This document shows positions 9,093 to 17,499 of a DNA stretch of 48,108 nucleotides, piece by piece. Made by a program: the position numbers and the translations under genes. Within the stretch, counting starts at the first letter, position 1. The number at the start of each line of letters is the position of its first letter. Below the pieces are notes generated by a model. The model saw only the letters and a list, made by a program, of their open reading frames with translations, did no database searches and was not told the DNA's origin. Origin of the DNA: Gemmatimonadota bacterium (GTDB lineage Bacteria > Gemmatimonadota > Gemmatimonadetes > Longimicrobiales > Gaopeijiaceae); the NCBI GenBank assembly GCA_022823145.1, contig JAJDXS010000076.1, positions 1 to 48,108 of the forward strand. Reading direction: 5' to 3'.

Positions 9093-9776
9093 CTACACGC
9101 CCGCGCGGTCCGGGCCCCAGATGTGCTTGTGCAGCTGTGTCTGGAACCGCACCGGCAGGCCGCTCGCCAGGATCTGCGCGGCAAGCTCCTCCAGCCCTTG
9201 CGACCCCCACACCGGGGAGATGAGCAGCGCGCCGAGAGACCCGTCCCGCACCCGCTCGTCGAGACCATGGCGCCGTATCGCACCCGCCGCCCACTCGAAG
9301 TCGCCAGGGCCGTCCACGACGAACTTGACCTCGTCACGGCCCGTCAGGTGGTCGAGGTTGGACCACAGGTTGCGGTGCTCTTCGCCCGAGCCCGGGCACT
9401 TGAGGTCCATGATCCGGTGCGCGCGCGGGTCGAGAACGCCGATGTCCAGTGCCCCCGACGTCTCCACCAGAACCGTGCACCCCTCGTCCAGCAGCGCCGC
9501 GGCGAGCGTGGCGGCGCCCGGCTGGACCAAGGGCTCGCCGCCGGTGATCTCGACCAGCCGGCACCCGTGGGTGCGCACGGCGTCGAGGACCTCGCCCATC
9601 TCCATGCGGGTGCCCCCGTGGAAGGCGTAGGCGGTGTCGCACCATACGCACCGCAGCGGACACCCGGTGAGGCGCACGAAAGTGCAGGGAAGGCCCGCCC
9701 AGGTCGATTCTCCCTGGATGGAGTGGAAGATCTCGGTCACGCGAACCGAGCGCGTGCGATCCCGGTCGACCCTCAT
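9093..9776 (-). CDS. queE: 7-carboxy-7-deazaguanine synthase
   Basis: 227 aa radical SAM enzyme that converts 6-carboxytetrahydropterin to 7-carboxy-7-deazaguanine in queuosine precursor synthesis. Seen: VTEIFHSIQGEST near the N-terminus, the iron-sulfur motif CPLRCVWC (Cys39, Cys43, Cys46), WCDTAY, and ITGGEPLVQP, all typical of QueE. No queC, queD or queF is present in the window, so the rest of the pathway lies elsewhere. Its ATG overlaps the stop of the upstream unknown gene by 4 nt, implying co-translation. Confidence 0.93.
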   Translation of the reverse strand: MRVDRDRTRSVRVTEIFHSIQGESTWAGLPCTFVRLTGCPLRCVWCDTAYAFHGGTRMEMGEVLDAVRTHGCRLVEITGGEPLVQPGAATLAAALLDEGCTVLVETSGALDIGVLDPRAHRIMDLKCPGSGEEHRNLWSNLDHLTGRDEVKFVVDGPGDFEWAAGAIRRHGLDERVRDGSLGALLISPVWGSQGLEELAAQILASGLPVRFQTQLHKHIWGPDRAGV

Positions 9777-10156
9777 GCAGGCTCACCGTTGCGGCCGCCC
9801 GACGCCTTGCGCACAACCGCCTCGTTCAGCAGGCGCTGAACCTCGTGCAAACCCAGGGCCCCTGCCTGGTCCACGACCGCCTCTCGCGTCGGCCCCTGCC
9901 AGAGCAGCGGCGTCTCCACGTGGCCCACGATCCCCAGCCCGGTCTCGGCCCAGCGCGGAAACACCAGGTATGCGGCGACCGGCGCGCGCAGATCGCCCGA
10001 ACGCTCCGTCTCGATCGACACCGTGTAGGGGCATCCGTCGCAGGCCTCGAAGGCCGGAGGCCTGTTGTGGACCGAGAAGTAGCCCCCGAGGGTATGATCG
10101 TCCTCGCTCTCGCCCGGCTTTACGGCTTCGGCCGGTTGCTGTTCCGCTCCTGCCAT
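9773..10156 (-). CDS. Uncharacterised CxxC protein, first gene of the queE operon
   Basis: 127 aa soluble protein that I do not recognise. Seen: a polar disordered-looking N-terminus (1-22), then GYFSVHNRPPAF and a CDGC pair (Cys39, Cys42) followed by PYTVSIETE. A hydrophobic beta-rich middle contains AAYLVFPRW, and a C-terminal helix ends in a basic tail. Two cysteines alone could bind metal with a partner or form a disulfide. The 4-nt overlap with queE makes a linked role in deazaguanine metabolism or 4Fe-4S/SAM chemistry possible, but that is inference. ATG at 10156 is the only good start; the 134-bp region upstream is shared with the divergent oxidoreductase gene. Confidence 0.75.
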   Translation of the reverse strand: MAGAEQQPAEAVKPGESEDDHTLGGYFSVHNRPPAFEACDGCPYTVSIETERSGDLRAPVAAYLVFPRWAETGLGIVGHVETPLLWQGPTREAVVDQAGALGLHEVQRLLNEAVVRKASGGRNGEPA

Positions 10157-10290
10157 GCTGAATCGCCTGTGGTGTCCTGTTGTGCGCGTGCCCGCCGTGC
10201 CGCCCCGGCACCCTCGCCGCCCGGCCCCGAAAGCTACATCTTCCCGGGGCCCTCGACACTTCCAACCCCTGACACGAAAGCGAACCGACC

Positions 10291-11328
10291 TTGAAAGCTG
10301 CGGTCTTTCACGAGAACGGCGGTCCCGAGGTTCTGGCTGTCGAAGACATGCCCACGCCGTCGCCGGCGCCGGGAGAGGTCAGGATCAGGGTCCAGGCCTC
10401 CTCGCTCAACCACCTCGACCTGTGGATGCGGCGAGGGCTGCCCATCGAGATCCCCATGCCCCACATCGGGGGCTCGGACATCGCGGGAACCGTCGACGAA
10501 CTGGGCCCCGGAGTGCACGACTCCTGGCTCGGCAAGCGCGTCGTCGTGGACCCGTCGCTGAACTACGACTGGTACCAACTCGCGCGGGCGCCGCACGGCC
10601 ACAGCCCGCCGCTCGAGATCATCGGCGAGCACACGCAGGGGGGGTTTGCCGAGTACGCGGTGGCCCCCGCGGCGAACCTCGTGGAGATCCCGGAAGGCGT
10701 TTCCTCGGAGGCGGCGGCCGCCGCGGCGCTGGTGGGCGTCACCGCGTGGCACGGACTCTTCTCGCGCGGACGGCTGCGGCCCGGCGAGCGCGTGCTGGTC
10801 ACCGGAGCAAGCGGCGGCGTCTCGACGATGGCCGTGCAGTACGCCAGGGCCGCCGGAGCCGAGGTCTTCGCGGTCACGTCGAGCGGGGAGCGGGCGGAGC
10901 GCGTTGCGGCGCTGGGCGCCCACCACGTCTTCGACCGCACGGCGACGCACTGGCCCAGGGAGGTCTTCAGGGCCACCGGCAAGCGCGGAGTGGACGTGTG
11001 TCTTGATTCGGTCGGAGAGGCCGTCTGGCGGGATCTCGTCCGCGCGCTGGCGGTCGGCGGCCGGCTGGTTTCCTTCGGCGCCACCACCGGCGCCACCGGA
11101 GCCGTCGACATCCGCCTGGTCTTCTGGCGGCAGCTCACGATCATGGGCTCGACGATGGGTACGCCGGCCGAGTTCCGCGAGGCGATGCATCTGGTCTTCA
11201 ACGGCAACGTCGCCCCGCCGATCCACGATGTCCTGCCACTCGACCAGGTCCGCCGGGCCCACGAACTCCTCGAGGCCGGCGACGTCTTCGGCAAGATCGT
11301 GCTCAAGCCGGGCTCGGAGCCCAGGTGA
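10291..11328 (+). CDS. Zinc-type alcohol dehydrogenase/quinone oxidoreductase family (MDR) protein
   Basis: 345 aa medium-chain dehydrogenase/reductase. Seen: opening MKAAVFHENGGPEVL typical of the family, SSLNHLDLWMRRG, IGGSDIAG at the position of the usual GHE motif, and the nucleotide-binding segment VLVTGASGGVSTMAVQYA (about 170-187). It then runs through GRLVSFGATTG and ends with DVFGKIVLKP. Classical zinc cysteines are not evident, so it is more like a quinone or crotonyl-type reductase; substrate unknown. Start TTG at 10291, chosen because translation must begin at the conserved KAAVF. Stop overlaps the MazG-like start (GTGA). Confidence 0.88.
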   Translation: MKAAVFHENGGPEVLAVEDMPTPSPAPGEVRIRVQASSLNHLDLWMRRGLPIEIPMPHIGGSDIAGTVDELGPGVHDSWLGKRVVVDPSLNYDWYQLARAPHGHSPPLEIIGEHTQGGFAEYAVAPAANLVEIPEGVSSEAAAAAALVGVTAWHGLFSRGRLRPGERVLVTGASGGVSTMAVQYARAAGAEVFAVTSSGERAERVAALGAHHVFDRTATHWPREVFRATGKRGVDVCLDSVGEAVWRDLVRALAVGGRLVSFGATTGATGAVDIRLVFWRQLTIMGSTMGTPAEFREAMHLVFNGNVAPPIHDVLPLDQVRRAHELLEAGDVFGKIVLKPGSEPR

Positions 11329-11702
11329 GGATCCGCGACGCGCAGGAGCGGGTCGACCGCTGGATCGCCCGCTTCGAGGAGGGCTATTGGCCCCCGCTGG
11401 CGATTCTGGCGCGCCTCATGGAGGAAGTCGGCGAGCTTTCCCGCGAGGTCAATCACCGATTCGGCTCGAAGCCCAAGCGCGACGACGAAACGCCGGCCGA
11501 GTTGGAGCTCGAGATTGCGGACGTGCTCTTTGTGATCATTTCGCTGGCAAACCAGCAGGGAGTCGACCTGGAGCGCGCCTTCGACCGGGTCATGGACAAG
11601 TACGAAGCCCGCGACGCCGGGCGCTGGACGCCGAAGGTGGCTCCCGGATCCGGCAGGGCAGCGCCGGGATCCGGCAATCCTCCCACGCGTCCGACGACAT
11701 AA
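11325..11702 (+). CDS. MazG-like nucleotide pyrophosphohydrolase
   Basis: 125 aa all-alpha NTP pyrophosphatase of the single-domain MazG / YpjD type, likely removing non-canonical NTPs. Seen: EEVGE (33-37) and EIAD (63-66), the EExxE...ExxD metal-binding signature, and QERVDRW at the N-terminus. The C-terminal 20 residues are a low-complexity tail (PGSGRAAPGSGNPP) encoded by a near-perfect 12-bp direct repeat around 11644-11675. GTG start overlaps the upstream stop by 4 nt. Confidence 0.87.
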   Translation: MRIRDAQERVDRWIARFEEGYWPPLAILARLMEEVGELSREVNHRFGSKPKRDDETPAELELEIADVLFVIISLANQQGVDLERAFDRVMDKYEARDAGRWTPKVAPGSGRAAPGSGNPPTRPTT

Positions 11703-11733
11703 CACAACTACCTGCTCCTCTGTCTGGAAAGTT

Positions 11734-12294
11734 ATGGACAACGGCGACACGGATGCGACCCTGGTGGCGCGCGTTCGGCGAGGTGACAGCCGAGCCTTCG
11801 ACCTGCTCGTCCGCCGGCACCTGCGGACCGCGCACGCGGTCGCCCGGGCCCGGCTGGACAACCCCGCCGACGCCGACGATGTGTGCCAGGAAGCGTTCAT
11901 CAAGGCCCTGGAGCGGATCGACGACTGCCGCAATCCGGCGGGGTTCCGCGGGTGGCTGCTCGCCATTGTCCGCAACACGGCCCACAACCAGCGACAGTAC
12001 GAACGGCTGAGGGCGACGACGCCGATCGAGACCGTGGTGTCCGCCGCATCACGCGACGACCCATTCGCAGACACGCGGAACTCCGAACTGCGTAGCCGCC
12101 TGAGCGAAGCGATGCAGCACCTGACCGAATTGCAGAGAAGGGTGCTTGTCCTCTACGACCTGGAGGGATGGAAACACGGCGAAATCGCCCGTGAACTGGG
12201 CATATCGGCCGGCTCTTCACGGGTTCACCTCCACGTTGCCCGGAAGGCCATGCGCAAGCGCCTGTCGCGCGACCTGGCGTACGGGAGTCTCTGA
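11734..12294 (+). CDS. ECF-type RNA polymerase sigma factor
   Basis: 186 aa sigma-70 family factor of the extracytoplasmic function type. Seen: region 2 (about 10-80) with DADDVCQEAFIKAL and FRGWLLAIVRN; a short linker; and region 4 (about 125-180) with LQRRVLVLYDLEGWKHGEIA and SSRVHLHVARKAMRK, the -35-binding helix-turn-helix. No regions 1.1 or 3. Shine-Dalgarno GGAAAG lies just before ATG 11734. It is followed by a one-TM protein and a Spy/CpxP-like protein, the layout of an envelope-stress sigma operon. Its -10/-35 targets are not identifiable here. Confidence 0.92.
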   Translation: MDNGDTDATLVARVRRGDSRAFDLLVRRHLRTAHAVARARLDNPADADDVCQEAFIKALERIDDCRNPAGFRGWLLAIVRNTAHNQRQYERLRATTPIETVVSAASRDDPFADTRNSELRSRLSEAMQHLTELQRRVLVLYDLEGWKHGEIARELGISAGSSRVHLHVARKAMRKRLSRDLAYGSL

Positions 12295-12309
12295 GAAAGA
12301 CGAAAGCAA

Positions 12310-12708
12310 ATGACGAACTCGCCTGACAGTCACGACCGAAGAGCCGCCCGGGCCGGGCCCGAATCCCGGAGCAGCGTGTTCGAGCTCTCGCCGGAGAGGA
12401 ATCCCTCCCGGTGGGAGACACTGGTCGAACGGATCAATGAGCGGGCACGGCCGATTCTCGAGGCGCGCCGCCGGGAGACGGTCGCGGGGACCCTGATGGG
12501 GTGGAGGAGGCCGGTGTTGACCGCCTCGGCCACCCTCGCCGCCGCCGCGGTCGCCGTGTTGTTCCTGCTCGCGGGGGATGACGGCGATCCCGTCGAGACC
12601 ACCTTCGCCGAAGCCATGGTGCCCTGGTCCGTCGCGGCCTGGATGGACGGGAGCTATGCGCCGACCGTGGAAGAGCTCGTACAGGCCGTCGAGGAGTACG
12701 CACCATGA
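12310..12708 (+). CDS. Putative anti-sigma factor, single-pass membrane protein
   Basis: 132 aa. Seen: a charged cytoplasmic N-terminal part (1-68) with a RWETLVERINERARP helix, one membrane helix at about 69-87 (LTASATLAAAAVAVLFLLAG), and a short acidic external tail of about 45 residues. No zinc-binding HxxxCxxC motif is present, so it is not a ZAS-type anti-sigma. Position directly after the sigma gene (15 nt) and topology make an anti-sigma role the best guess; the sequence itself does not prove it. Its stop overlaps the next gene's ATG. Confidence 0.65.
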   Translation: MTNSPDSHDRRAARAGPESRSSVFELSPERNPSRWETLVERINERARPILEARRRETVAGTLMGWRRPVLTASATLAAAAVAVLFLLAGDDGDPVETTFAEAMVPWSVAAWMDGSYAPTVEELVQAVEEYAP

Positions 12709-13199
12709 GCCGCAGATCATCCGCAATCGCCGTGCTCGCCGCCGTCTTCTTCGCCGGCGCGGCCACCACCCTGGCGCTCCTGCGCGTCGCCGAACGGCGC
12801 GGAGAGACCGGATTCGGGCCTCCTCCGGCCGCGTTCTGGCGCGCGGAACAGCCTCGGGGCCGGGCCATCGGGTCGCGCGACTTCCCGGGCGGACCGTCGC
12901 TCACGGAACTGGCGCGGACGCGAGTCACCGAACACATGACCGAAACGCTGGGGCTGACCGAAGAGCAGCGCAGCCGCATCGAGGACGCCTTCGACCGCAG
13001 ACGCGCCGCGGCCGAGGAGGCCATGAACCGGGTCCTTCCGACGCTCCAGACCCAGATGGACTCGCTCAACGCCGAAATCGAGGGAATCCTCACGGACGAA
13101 CAGCGCGAATCGTTCCGCGACTATCTGCGGCATGATCGCGAGCGCTTCAGACGTCGGGGGGGCGGGCCGACGCGCGGACGCGGCGGGCGAACGCGCTGA
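12705..13199 (+). CDS. Spy/CpxP-like periplasmic stress protein (LTxxQ repeats)
   Basis: 164 aa with an N-terminal signal peptide or anchor (about 6-26, AIAVLAAVFFAGAATTLALL). The mature part is helical: LGLTEEQRSRIEDAF and ILTDEQRESFRDYL are two LTxxQ-type motifs, as in the Spy/CpxP/CnrX-like family. A long amphipathic helix joins them, and the tail is Arg/Gly rich. Known members sense misfolded protein or metals in the periplasm; with the sigma/anti-sigma pair upstream, this is probably the sensory or effector part. ATG overlaps the previous stop (ATGA). Confidence 0.78.
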   Translation: MSRRSSAIAVLAAVFFAGAATTLALLRVAERRGETGFGPPPAAFWRAEQPRGRAIGSRDFPGGPSLTELARTRVTEHMTETLGLTEEQRSRIEDAFDRRRAAAEEAMNRVLPTLQTQMDSLNAEIEGILTDEQRESFRDYLRHDRERFRRRGGGPTRGRGGRTR

Positions 13200-13323
13200 G
13201 CAGAGTCCGCGGGCGACACCGCAGCCTGACGGTCGCCTCCAGCGTTTCCGGGCGGCTTGCAGCCGGTTACATGCACTTGCCTCAGGATCTTTTGACGGCA
13301 TCTTGTCTCCTGCCTCGGTGCTG

Positions 13324-13354
13324 AACCGGCCGGGGATTCACGCCGGAGCCGGTT
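13324..13354 (+). promoter_or_regulatory. Stem-loop in the leader of the threonine dehydrogenase gene
   Basis: AACCGGC (13324-13330) pairs perfectly with GCCGGTT (13348-13354); three further G-C pairs extend the stem past a 2-nt bulge. It lies 32 nt before the start codon. A second small hairpin (CCCT-CC-AGGG) just downstream would include part of the AGGGAGG Shine-Dalgarno-like sequence. It could be a leader control element or chance in a high-GC region. The rest of 13200-13386 shows nothing convincing. Confidence 0.3.
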
Positions 13355-13386
13355 GACCCTCCAGGGAGGTCGACAAGACCCGCTAC

Positions 13387-14358
13387 ATGAAGCGCATTGT
13401 GATTACCGGCGCCGCCGGGCAGATCGGTACAGAACTGGCCGCGAACCTCGCAGACCGTTACGGAAGCGCCGCCATCCTGGCTACGGATGTCCGTGATCCG
13501 GCCGAGTGGGAGAACGGCGGGCAGGCCGAGCAGCTCGATTGCATGGACCTCGAGGCCGTGCGGCATACCGTCGTCCGCTTCGGCGCGGATGCGGTCTTCC
13601 ATCTGGCGGCGGTCCTGTCGGCGGCGGCCGAAGCCGATCCCCTGAGGGCCTACCGGATCAACATGAACGGCCTGGTGAACGTGTTGCACGTGGCAGCCGA
13701 GGCCGGGTGCCGCGTCTTTACACCCAGCTCGATCGCCGCGTTCGGGCCCGAAACCCCGCGGGACCCCGCACCGCAGTCCACCCTGCAGCGTCCCACCACC
13801 ATGTACGGGGTCACCAAGGTGGCGGGTGAGCTGCTCTGCGACTACTACCACAGCCGCTTCGGCGTGGACGCCCGGGGACTGCGTTTTCCGGGGCTGATCT
13901 CGTACACCGCTCCTCCCGGAGGAGGGACCACCGACTACGCGGTCGATATCTTTCACGCCGCGTTGCACGAGGGGCGCTACACCTGCTTCCTGAAAGCCGA
14001 CACACGGATGGACATGATGTACATGCCCGACGCCATCCGCGCGGTGATCGAGCTTATGGAGGCGCCGTCCGATTCACTCACGCACCGGAACGCCTACAAC
14101 GTCACGGCCATGCAGTTTACGCCGGCCGAACTCGCCGCCGAGATTCAGCGGCATTTGCCGGCTTTTCTGATCGACTACAGCCCCGATCCCGTGCGCCAGT
14201 CCATCGCCGACTCCTGGCCCGCGCGGCTGGACGACTCCGAGGCGCGCGAACAATGGGGCTGGAAGCACCGCTACGAACTTCCGGACATGGTGGCGGACAT
14301 GTTCAGGGGGTTGGATTCACAGACGGCCCGCATCGAAGCGGGAGCCGCCGGGAGGTAG
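13387..14358 (+). CDS. L-threonine 3-dehydrogenase, SDR type
   Basis: 323 aa NAD-dependent enzyme of the extended SDR (GalE-like) fold. Seen: ITGAAGQIG nucleotide loop (6-14), ATDVRD, PSSIAAFGPETP (Ser114/115), catalytic Tyr140 and Lys144 in YGVTKVAGE, and RFPGLISY followed by PPGGGTTDYAVDI. This combination is typical of SDR-type threonine dehydrogenases (as in Flavobacterium), not the zinc MDR enzyme of E. coli. It oxidises threonine to 2-amino-3-ketobutyrate, which the next gene would cleave. ATG 13387; a GGGAGG sequence lies about 17 nt upstream, rather far for a Shine-Dalgarno. Confidence 0.9.
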   Translation: MKRIVITGAAGQIGTELAANLADRYGSAAILATDVRDPAEWENGGQAEQLDCMDLEAVRHTVVRFGADAVFHLAAVLSAAAEADPLRAYRINMNGLVNVLHVAAEAGCRVFTPSSIAAFGPETPRDPAPQSTLQRPTTMYGVTKVAGELLCDYYHSRFGVDARGLRFPGLISYTAPPGGGTTDYAVDIFHAALHEGRYTCFLKADTRMDMMYMPDAIRAVIELMEAPSDSLTHRNAYNVTAMQFTPAELAAEIQRHLPAFLIDYSPDPVRQSIADSWPARLDDSEAREQWGWKHRYELPDMVADMFRGLDSQTARIEAGAAGR

Positions 14359-14367
14359 CGCGGACTT

Positions 14368-15600
14368 ATGCCGATGGATCGCCTGATCCCCGTGGTCGAG
14401 GGGCTTGTGGCCGGAATGGAGCAGCAGGGCACCGCAAAGGGCGCCGAGAACGTGGTTCGCGAGGTGGTGCCGCCGCAGGGCGGCCAGGGCCCGCGGTTCC
14501 TGCTGGAGGGCCAGGGCGACAAGCCGTTCATCCGCATGAACGCGAACTCCTACCTCGGGCTCAGCCTCCACCCCGAGGTCATCGAGGCCGAGGAGGTCAC
14601 CGCGCGCGCGATGGGCGCCGGGCCCGGAGCGGTGCGCTTCATTGCCGGCACCCACTCGCAGCACCTGGCGCTGGAGCGCGCGCTTGCCGCGTTTCACGGG
14701 CGAGAAGAGGGGATGATCTTCTCGTCGGCGTATGCGGCGGTTGTGAGCGCGCTGGTCTCCCTGACCGACAAGACCACATTCGTGCTCTCCGACGAGCTCA
14801 ATCACAACTGCATCATCATGGCGATCCGGATGTCGCGTCCCGCGGGCAAGGCGATCTACCCTCACCTCGACATGGCTGCGCTCGACCGCCAGCTCGAAGC
14901 CGTCAAGGGGAAGGCGCGCCGCGCGATCGTGGTCACCGACGGCATCTTCTCGATGCGCGGAGACCATGCGCCGGTGGACGAGATCATGGAGATCGTGGCG
15001 CGCCACGACGACGCTTTCCCCGAGAACGTGGTGGTCCTGGTGGACGACTCCCACGGGGTGGGCGCGTTCGGCGACACCGGCCGAGGCACGGAGGAGTATA
15101 CGGGGAGCTCACCCTGCGACCTGCTGGTGGGGACGCTCGGCAAGGCGTTCGGGGTCAACGGGGGCTACGTGGTGTCGGATTCCCCCGTGATCCGGTTCCT
15201 GCGCGAGTCGTCGCCGCTGTACATCTACTCCAACCCGATCACCGCGGGCGAGGCGGCGGCGGCGATGAAGTCGCTGGAGATCCTCACCGGCCCGGAGGGA
15301 GAGGGCCGGCTCCGCCACCTGCGGGCCCTGACGAAGCGCTTCGAGTCCGGACTCCTCGAGCGCGGCTTCGAGATCATCCCCGGCGACCACCCGATCGTGC
15401 CGATCATGGTGCGGAACACCGACGAGACGCGCCGCCTGGTGGCGGCCCTTTTCGACGCCGGGGTGCTGGCGACGGGCCTCGCCTACCCGGTGGTGCCGCG
15501 CGGCGACGAGTCGATCCGCTTCCAGATCAACGCCGACCACACCGAAGCCGGGATCGACTACGTGCTTGCGGCGTTGTCCGAAGCCCGCGCCGCCGGTTGA
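14368..15600 (+). CDS. kbl: 2-amino-3-ketobutyrate CoA ligase / glycine C-acetyltransferase
   Basis: 410 aa PLP enzyme of the alpha-oxoamine synthase family. Seen: NSYLGLSLHPE, FIAGTHSQHLALE, a DDSHGVG stretch (227-232) holding the cofactor Asp, and Lys259 in GTLGKAFG forming the Schiff base. With the adjacent threonine dehydrogenase it should convert 2-amino-3-ketobutyrate plus CoA to glycine and acetyl-CoA. Close relatives (BioF, serine palmitoyltransferase, HemA) share the fold; the neighbour decides the call. About 15 residues longer than E. coli Kbl. Nine nt after the dehydrogenase stop. Confidence 0.9.
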   Translation: MPMDRLIPVVEGLVAGMEQQGTAKGAENVVREVVPPQGGQGPRFLLEGQGDKPFIRMNANSYLGLSLHPEVIEAEEVTARAMGAGPGAVRFIAGTHSQHLALERALAAFHGREEGMIFSSAYAAVVSALVSLTDKTTFVLSDELNHNCIIMAIRMSRPAGKAIYPHLDMAALDRQLEAVKGKARRAIVVTDGIFSMRGDHAPVDEIMEIVARHDDAFPENVVVLVDDSHGVGAFGDTGRGTEEYTGSSPCDLLVGTLGKAFGVNGGYVVSDSPVIRFLRESSPLYIYSNPITAGEAAAAMKSLEILTGPEGEGRLRHLRALTKRFESGLLERGFEIIPGDHPIVPIMVRNTDETRRLVAALFDAGVLATGLAYPVVPRGDESIRFQINADHTEAGIDYVLAALSEARAAG

Positions 15601-15614
15601 GCTAGGGGCCTGTG

Positions 15615-16370
15615 ATGCGGCTCGCGTTCATCTCCGACATCCACGGCAACCTGCCCGCGCTGGACGCCGTCCTCGCCGACATCTCGCTGCGGGAAGTCGA
15701 CGCCACCTACCACCTGGGCGACCTCGTAGGGTACGGCCCCTGGCCCAACGAGGTCATCGACCGGATACGCGCCCGGGGGATCGCCGGGATAGCGGGCAAC
15801 TACGACACGACCGTCGCGCTCGGACACGATACCTGCGGCTGCCAGCACGACGACCCGGTCCAGAAGGCCCTCTCCGTCGAGAGCTACCGATGGACCACGG
15901 CGAAGGTGACGCCCGGGAACAAGCGCTTCCTCGCCAGTCTGCCCTTCCGCCTCGACCTGCGCCCATTCGGGGGCCACGCGGCGGGACCCGCTGTGATCAT
16001 CGTGCACGGCGCCGCCACCCTGAACACCGTCTACTGGCGCGAGGATCGCACGGAGAGCTTCTGCCGGAAGATGATCGCGCGTCTTGGCGCAAATGCGGGG
16101 GACGTGGTTCTTTTCGGGCACACCCACAAACCGTGGTCCCGCGTCGTCGACGGACGGACGCTGGTCAACACCGGTTCCGTGGGCCGGCCCAGGGATGGCG
16201 ACCCCCGAGGGTCATATGCCTTGGTCGACCTGGGCGCCGACGGGGCGGACATCCGGTTCCCCAGGGTCGCCTATGACCTGGACCGGGCGAGTGCGGCGAT
16301 CGTCGCGGCAGGTCTTCCACCGGCGCTCGGGGCCATCCTGAGGACGGGCGGGCTCAGAACCTCGGACTGA
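15615..16370 (+). CDS. Metallophosphoesterase, YfcE/calcineurin-like
   Basis: 251 aa. Seen: FISDIHGN (D-x-H metal motif), HLGDLVGYGPWP (GD motif), GNYD (GN-D/H motif), a mid-protein VHGA, and GHTHKPW (GHTH motif). This is the complete set of metal ligands, so an active phosphodiesterase or phosphatase is expected; the substrate is unknown. A Cys-rich insert (DTCGCQHDD) lies about 75. ATG 15615 preferred, with AGGGG about 7 nt upstream; GTG 15612 is an alternative. The 3' end overlaps the convergent outer-membrane gene by 17 bp with no room for a terminator. Confidence 0.9.
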   Translation: MRLAFISDIHGNLPALDAVLADISLREVDATYHLGDLVGYGPWPNEVIDRIRARGIAGIAGNYDTTVALGHDTCGCQHDDPVQKALSVESYRWTTAKVTPGNKRFLASLPFRLDLRPFGGHAAGPAVIIVHGAATLNTVYWREDRTESFCRKMIARLGANAGDVVLFGHTHKPWSRVVDGRTLVNTGSVGRPRDGDPRGSYALVDLGADGADIRFPRVAYDLDRASAAIVAAGLPPALGAILRTGGLRTSD

Positions 16371-17499
16371 CCGTCAGACTGAACGACATCGAGAAGCGCT
16401 GGTAGTAGGCGCCGCTGAAGTTGGTCTCGGCCCTCCTCCAGCCGCCTCCGATCCCCGCGCGCACTCCGTCGCGGAGAAAGCGCGTCACCTGGGCGAAGAC
16501 GATGGTCGCATTGTCCGCTTCCTCGCCCGGGATCAGGAAATCCTGCTGGTTGATGTACCGCTTCACGGCCCACAGCCCCTGCAGGTCGAGCTGCGTGTCT
16601 TCACCCAGTTCCACGCTGCCCTCGACCTCTATCCTGCCGGCGTTGTAGTCGACCCGTCTGGAATTCGACCGGCTCCGCGTACCGTGGGCGCGGAGTGCCA
16701 GCTGGAACCCCTGTGTGTCGCGCCGGTCCAGGGTGAATTCGCCTCCGATTCGTGCTGCATTGTCCCTGCGGAGCAGTCCTTCGCCCTGCTTCGGGTAGCT
16801 GTGATGGAGATAAGTGCCGAAGAATCGCAGGGTCGACTGGTCGCGGATCTCCGGATCACGGGCTTCCGGAGGGCCCCGGAAGAACATCTGAACACCCGCC
16901 TCGAGACCGGCCGAACGGCGGTCGAGATCGTCCAGGGCCGGCAGGTCGGCCGTGTAGTCCTTGGTCTCGCCGGTCAGCTGGCCATAGAAGGCCAGGTCCG
17001 CGGCCAAGGCTCTGGAGTAGTTCGCAACGACGGCCCCCGCACTGTACCCGGGCGCCAGATAGAGGGGCAGCGGCGGCCGGTCCGCAATATGCCTTGAGTC
17101 CAGAGAGGGGATGACGACCAGGGTGCCGCCGCCGAAATGCTGCGAGTAGTTGGCCCGCACCCTGCCGGAGAGTTCACGAGGGGCGTAGTTGCGCGCCTGA
17201 AAACCGCCCGTCCAGAACTGCCTCATGCCGAAGTCGAACTCGGTTATCAGCGATCTGCCGTTGTCGGCCATCAAAATGAGGGTGCCCGCCGCGCCCATGT
17301 CCCCTGACGCGCCGAGCGCGCTGTCGGTGGAATCGACCTGTGGAACGGCAATGGACAGGAAGTTCCCGTCGCTGCCGTACATTTCGCCGCCCACGCCCAT
17401 GGTAATGGACACGTTCTCCAGCCGGACCTGGCCGGACGCGGTCCCGCTGCCCAGGACCAGGACCAGAACGCCGAGGATCACCATGCCGTTACGGTTCAC
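16354..17499 (-). CDS. Putative outer-membrane beta-barrel protein
   Basis: 381 aa. Seen: signal peptide (1-23, GMVILGVLVLVLGSGTASGQ), then repeated amphipathic strands with alternating hydrophobic and polar residues (for example GRVRANYSQHF, GAVVANYSRALAADLAFYGQL, STLRFFGTYLHH). The C-terminal strand FSMSFSLTVSPRF ends in Phe, the classic signal for outer-membrane insertion. No named family recognised. GTG start at 17499 overlaps the TGA of the preceding coiled-coil gene (GTGA). Last gene of a four-gene unit headed by a two-component system, which suggests an envelope role. Confidence 0.75.
   Translation of the reverse strand: MNRNGMVILGVLVLVLGSGTASGQVRLENVSITMGVGGEMYGSDGNFLSIAVPQVDSTDSALGASGDMGAAGTLILMADNGRSLITEFDFGMRQFWTGGFQARNYAPRELSGRVRANYSQHFGGGTLVVIPSLDSRHIADRPPLPLYLAPGYSAGAVVANYSRALAADLAFYGQLTGETKDYTADLPALDDLDRRSAGLEAGVQMFFRGPPEARDPEIRDQSTLRFFGTYLHHSYPKQGEGLLRRDNAARIGGEFTLDRRDTQGFQLALRAHGTRSRSNSRRVDYNAGRIEVEGSVELGEDTQLDLQGLWAVKRYINQQDFLIPGEEADNATIVFAQVTRFLRDGVRAGIGGGWRRAETNFSGAYYQRFSMSFSLTVSPRF

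Noticed and set aside
13200..13386. Glycine riboswitch upstream of the threonine genes
   Set aside because: No glycine-aptamer core could be matched; only a simple stem is visible.
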